Shown: in pieces, positions 60,796 through 64,000 of the stretch
Numbering within the stretch: the stretch's first letter is position 1
Layout of the letters: every line of letters begins with the position of its first letter
DNA from: G963663315 sp965204925
GTDB taxonomy: Bacteria; Pseudomonadota; Gammaproteobacteria; Arenicellales; Poriferihabitantaceae
NCBI GenBank assembly: GCA_965204925.1
Contig: OZ242021.1
Location: 1,054,001-1,118,000 of the forward strand
Reading direction: 5' to 3'
DNA: 64,000 bases
Notes under the pieces: model-generated
What the model was told of the DNA's origin: nothing
Database searches by the model: none
What the model saw: only the letters and a program-made list of their open reading frames with translations
Made by a program: the position numbers and the translations under genes

Positions 60796-62067
60796 ATGAG
60801 CAACCCGGATTTGCAGCATTTGTTCACGCCTGGTACCGGAGTAGTGCCGCCTTATCTGGCCGGACGTAAAAAGGAGCGGGAGTATTTTCAGGATTGCGTC
60901 GAAGCCCTGACAGACAGAAAACCGATCAGTCGGGATATGATCGTCTATGGCCCACGGGGAAACGGTAAGACCGCCTTACTCGGTTATCTGCAAAAAGAGA
61001 CCCTGCGGGAAGAGGGATCAAAGCTGGATATCTTGTGGGAAACGCCGAGTGAGATGAGAACCCTGACCGAGTTGTCGGGTCGCCTGACGGAGGATAACCA
61101 GAAATTACGGGAAAGGTTCAGGTCTGTTGAGGTTTCTGGCGGCCTTGGGTTCGCCCGGACCAGAACTGCAATAGATTTGTCTCGCTCGTCCACTACTATC
61201 CGCAAGATACTGCAGGAAAGAAGTCAAAACAAACCCTTTGTCCTGATCATTGACGAAGCGCACCGATTAGAGCCGCCGGTCGCGGAAGCTCTGCTGAACG
61301 CCAGTCAGGCTGTGCGCAGGGAAGGTATTGCGTTTCTGCTGATTTTGGCCGGCACGCCGAATCTTGAAGCTGAATTTGGGAGGGCAAACGCCTCATTCTG
61401 GGACCGTAGCGAGCTATTTCCATTAGGGCGCCTGTCTCCTGAAGAAGCCGGACAAGCGATTATCGTACCATTGCAGGAGGCGGGCGTATCCTGTGCGCCC
61501 GGAGTCGGTGAAGAAATCGTGGAACGGACGCATTGCTACCCCTTTTTTCTACAGGTCTGGGGAGATTGTCTGGCCCGGCGGGTATACCAGACGGGAGCGC
61601 GGATAATTTCCGCAGACACGATCAGGGAGGTGGAGGTAACGGCGACCAGAAAGCGCGACTCCATGTATCAAATTCGGTTCAATGAGATAAACAGAATGGG
61701 GTTGCTGGACGTGGCTGCGAGTGTTGCGGGCGCCTTTATCCGGTCCCGAGAGCCGGTTTTACATGGAAGTATTCTGAAGGAGGCGATTATAACAGGGATG
61801 GCAGGAGATGACGAACCGGTCACAAACGATCGTATCATGGAGAAATTCGAGCAGCTTTTGTACTTGGGCTATGTCTGGCAAAATGACCTCACAGAATATG
61901 CTTACGAGGCGGGCATTCCAAGCCTGATGTCGCGGGTGCATAGTAATTCGCCGGGGCAACCACCCGCAGAAACGGTTTCGTTGTCGGGCGAGGCTCGCAA
62001 CGAGATTGCCGGGGCGCGGAAATTGCCGCATGGAATCCGGGGAACTGTCTCCAACACCGGGGAATAA
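60796..62067 (+). CDS. AAA+/STAND-like ATPase of unknown function
   Basis: 423 residues. Walker A VYGPRGNGKTALLGYL (about residues 52-67) and Walker B VLIIDEAHRL, with an LILAGTPNLEAEF sensor-1-like strand. The layout is like Orc/Cdc6 or TniB-like ATPases. The C-terminal third appears to be a winged-helix region (DRIMEKFEQLLYLGYVWQND). No nuclease or transposase partner is adjacent. The nearest genes are coq7 and gmk. Alternative upstream starts exist in frame, but ATG 60796 coincides with the promoter. Confidence 0.7.
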   Translation: MSNPDLQHLFTPGTGVVPPYLAGRKKEREYFQDCVEALTDRKPISRDMIVYGPRGNGKTALLGYLQKETLREEGSKLDILWETPSEMRTLTELSGRLTEDNQKLRERFRSVEVSGGLGFARTRTAIDLSRSSTTIRKILQERSQNKPFVLIIDEAHRLEPPVAEALLNASQAVRREGIAFLLILAGTPNLEAEFGRANASFWDRSELFPLGRLSPEEAGQAIIVPLQEAGVSCAPGVGEEIVERTHCYPFFLQVWGDCLARRVYQTGARIISADTIREVEVTATRKRDSMYQIRFNEINRMGLLDVAASVAGAFIRSREPVLHGSILKEAIITGMAGDDEPVTNDRIMEKFEQLLYLGYVWQNDLTEYAYEAGIPSLMSRVHSNSPGQPPAETVSLSGEARNEIAGARKLPHGIRGTVSNTGE

Positions 62068-62183
62068 AAGAGTTTGCTGTTCAGGAATCTGGCGGGGTTC
62101 CCTCTGGACAGCCCCATCTCCATGCCGGTTATTCAGAGGAAATACAGCGATTTGAGTGATATAATGCCAATTACGGTCAGGCT

Positions 62184-62792
62184 ATGCCCGGCATCCTGAT
62201 TCTTTCGGCGCCATCCGGCGGCGGAAAAACCAGTCTGGCCAAAGCACTGGTTGCGATGCGCAACGACGCAGGCATCACTGTCTCCCATACTACCCGCAAG
62301 CAGCGGCCGGGAGAAGAGGATGGCGTGCATTACTATTTCGTCAACCGACAGACTTTCAGGGAAATGATCAGGCAGAACAATTTTATAGAATATGCTACGG
62401 TTTTTGGTCATTGTTACGGAACTTCGGTGAAAGCGGTGGAGCGCCAGATAGCAAGCGGCAAACATGCTATTCTGGACATCGACTGGCAGGGCGCCAGAAC
62501 GGTGCGGGAAAAATTTCCGATGGCTGTATCCGTATTCGTAATGCCGCCTTCCCTGCAGGCGCTTGAGCAACGTTTGCTTGAGCGCAGACAGGACAGCAGG
62601 GACGTGATCGCGAGAAGAATGGAAGATGCGGCCGACCAGATCGACCACAAGGACGAATTTGATGTAATTATTGTGAATGACCATTTTGAAGCGGCGCTTA
62701 TGGAGCTTTCGAATGTGCTGGATCAACTCGCCGACCTGAACACATCCGTGATGGTCGACGATGATCGGGTCATGAGCCATTCACAGCCCTGA
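62184..62792 (+). CDS. gmk: Guanylate kinase
   Basis: 202 residues. Converts GMP to GDP with ATP. P-loop SAPSGGGKTSL and GMP-binding SHTTRKQRPGEEDGVHYYFV, FIEYATVFGHCYGTS and LDIDWQGARTVRE. First gene of the conserved gmk-rpoZ-spoT cluster. A TATAAT lies about 22 bases before the start. Confidence 0.96.
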   Translation: MPGILILSAPSGGGKTSLAKALVAMRNDAGITVSHTTRKQRPGEEDGVHYYFVNRQTFREMIRQNNFIEYATVFGHCYGTSVKAVERQIASGKHAILDIDWQGARTVREKFPMAVSVFVMPPSLQALEQRLLERRQDSRDVIARRMEDAADQIDHKDEFDVIIVNDHFEAALMELSNVLDQLADLNTSVMVDDDRVMSHSQP

Positions 62793-62824
62793 GGTAAACG
62801 ATATTTGATGCAGGAGGTTTTATA

Positions 62825-63175
62825 ATGGCGCGGGTTACAGTAACCGATTGTCTGGAGCATGTGGATAATCGGTTTGAGCTTGTTTTGATCGCAACCAGAA
62901 GGACCCGGCAATTGACTCTGGGAGCGGAGCCTCTGGTCGATCCGGAAAATGACAAACCGACGGTGATTGCCCTGAGGGAAATCGCGGAAGGTCTGGTTAC
63001 ATCATCCATCCTGGACGAGGAGGCCACGCTTCCGGGGCTGGAATTCGATCATGAAAGAGAGGAGATCGAGATGGATGACGAAGCGATAGGGGAAGCAATT
63101 CGTCAGGCCATGCTTGGTCACGGCGGTGGAGATGCAGATGGCGCTGGCCCGGAGATGGAAGAAAAGACTGAGTGA
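62825..63175 (+). CDS. rpoZ: RNA polymerase omega subunit
   Basis: 116 residues, longer than the usual 90 because of an acidic C-terminal tail. The omega core is MARVTVTDCLEHVDNRFELVLIATRRTRQL and VIALREIAEGLV. It promotes beta-prime folding and holds one ppGpp site. The ATG follows GGAGG. Its end overlaps the start of spoT. Confidence 0.95.
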   Translation: MARVTVTDCLEHVDNRFELVLIATRRTRQLTLGAEPLVDPENDKPTVIALREIAEGLVTSSILDEEATLPGLEFDHEREEIEMDDEAIGEAIRQAMLGHGGGDADGAGPEMEEKTE

Positions 63176-64000
63176 TCTTCTGGCGAGGCACAGTTCCACG
63201 GCCTCCCCGGAAAATGACAACCTGTTCAATGATCTGAGCGGGGTACTGGAAAGCTATCTTGACGAACCTTCCGTACAAGAGATCTATCGGGCTACGATCT
63301 ATGGCGCCGAAGCCCATAAAGGACAAAAGAGAAAAAGCGGCGAAGATTATATCTGTCATCCTGTCGCGGTCGCGCGAATTCTGGGAGAAATGCGCATGGA
63401 CAGCCGTACCATCATCGCTGCGATCCTGCACGATGTGGTCGAGGACACCGACATCACCCTGCGTCAGTTATCCCGGGAATTCGGAGAGGACGTTGCGATT
63501 CTGGTGGATGGGGTCAGCAAGGTCAGCCAACTGGAAATCGAATCCAGAGAACACGCTGAAGTCGCATCATTTCGCAAGATGTTCATGGCCATGGCTCAGG
63601 ATATCCGGGTCATTATCATCAAACTCGTCGACCGTCTGCACAACATGCACACGCTGGAATCACTGGACAATACCCGTAAACGCCGCATCGCGCGCCAGAC
63701 CCTGGAGATTTATGCGCCAATGGCAAATCGTCTGGGCATGCGTGAATTGGCCCAGAAGCTGGAAGATTTGAGCCTGTTCAATCTGTATCCGAAGCGTTTC
63801 AATGCGATCGAGAAGAAAATCAGGATTGCCAAACGCGGCAGAAAATCCGTGGTCAATGAGGTTTGCAAAAATATACAGAAAAAACTGGATATGAACGGAC
63901 TCGTTGCGCAAGTCTATGGCCGCGAAAAAAATGTCTACAGTATCTACCGTAAAATGCAGCAAAAAAGACTGTCGCTGAAGGAGGTTCAGGATATCCATGC
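63138..64000 (+). CDS. spoT: Bifunctional (p)ppGpp synthetase/hydrolase SpoT, 3' end beyond window
   Basis: About 287 codons visible. The HD hydrolase domain is clear: ATIYGAEAHKGQKRKSGEDYICHPVAVARIL with metal His, HDVVEDTDIT (HD motif) and KLVDRLHNMHTL. The linker YAPMANRLGMRELAQKLEDLSL follows and the synthetase domain begins at the window edge (REKNVYSIYRKMQQK). The start is ATG 63138, seven bases after GGTGGA, overlapping rpoZ by 38 bases; ATG 63132 and GTG 63126 are alternatives. The intact HD motif indicates hydrolase activity (SpoT or Rel rather than RelA). Confidence 0.93.
   Translation, partial: MALARRWKKRLSDLLARHSSTASPENDNLFNDLSGVLESYLDEPSVQEIYRATIYGAEAHKGQKRKSGEDYICHPVAVARILGEMRMDSRTIIAAILHDVVEDTDITLRQLSREFGEDVAILVDGVSKVSQLEIESREHAEVASFRKMFMAMAQDIRVIIIKLVDRLHNMHTLESLDNTRKRRIARQTLEIYAPMANRLGMRELAQKLEDLSLFNLYPKRFNAIEKKIRIAKRGRKSVVNEVCKNIQKKLDMNGLVAQVYGREKNVYSIYRKMQQKRLSLKEVQDIH

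Noticed and set aside
1..64000. CRISPR arrays and tRNA/rRNA genes
   Set aside because: No regularly spaced repeats and no recognisable tRNA or rRNA segments were found by reading both strands.

Overview
The window looks like chromosomal DNA of a gammaproteobacterium, probably free-living or host-associated and marine-type. The marker order supports this: rsmG-parA-parB-atpIBEFHAGDC, gmk-rpoZ-spoT, dcd-mrp divergent from metG, rplM-rpsI, and a Coq7-type ubiquinone hydroxylase. The taxon cannot be fixed further from sequence alone. No rRNA, tRNA or CRISPR array was seen.

Layout. 1-2.3 kb: a GST tail, a small heat-shock gene with a sigma-32-type promoter and a ROSE-like RNA thermometer, and an SDR oxidoreductase. 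2.4-8.5 kb (minus strand): a five-gene LivKHMGF-type ABC uptake operon ending in an unknown multipass membrane protein. 8.5-14.3 kb: a betaine-type methyltransferase, a nicotinamidase, a dimethylglycine/sarcosine dehydrogenase-like flavoprotein and a GT-C type membrane glycosyltransferase. 14.3-17.4 kb: a copper nitrite reductase gene (nirK) whose first codons were split off by a 1616-bp insertion sequence, with a C-terminal SUMF1/NirV-like remnant downstream. 17.5-28.9 kb: pckA, rsmG, parAB and the complete F1Fo ATP synthase operon. 28.9-39.8 kb: accessory metabolism, including a TmpA/TmpB-like phosphonate oxygenase pair predicted to release glycine betaine and phosphate, then dcd, mrp, metG, an aldehyde dehydrogenase and a flavin reductase-Nudix fusion.

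39.8-49.3 kb is an accessory island. It holds a ribbon-helix-helix mobilisation-type protein, a MobF (TrwC/TraI-like) relaxase whose helicase motifs have drifted, a hairpin terminator, and a two-gene drmA-drmB (DISARM-like) cassette with no drmC and no methyltransferase. It abuts rpsI-rplM.

50.3-57.4 kb: glcDEF (glycolate oxidase), interrupted just upstream of glcD by a 1.36-kb insertion flanked by 153-bp direct repeats of the glcD 5' end. The insertion carries a Panacea-domain protein overlapping a small membrane/coiled-coil protein, a probable toxin-antitoxin pair. A Tat-type multicopper oxidase follows. 57.9-64 kb: quinone reductase-like, DUF429, coq7, an AAA ATPase with an apparently leaderless promoter, gmk, rpoZ and the start of spoT.

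How the genes may work together (inference): TmpAB could turn trimethylaminoethylphosphonate into phosphate plus glycine betaine, and the dimethylglycine dehydrogenase-like enzyme 19 kb away could act in the later demethylation steps. No betaine-to-dimethylglycine enzyme was found between them.
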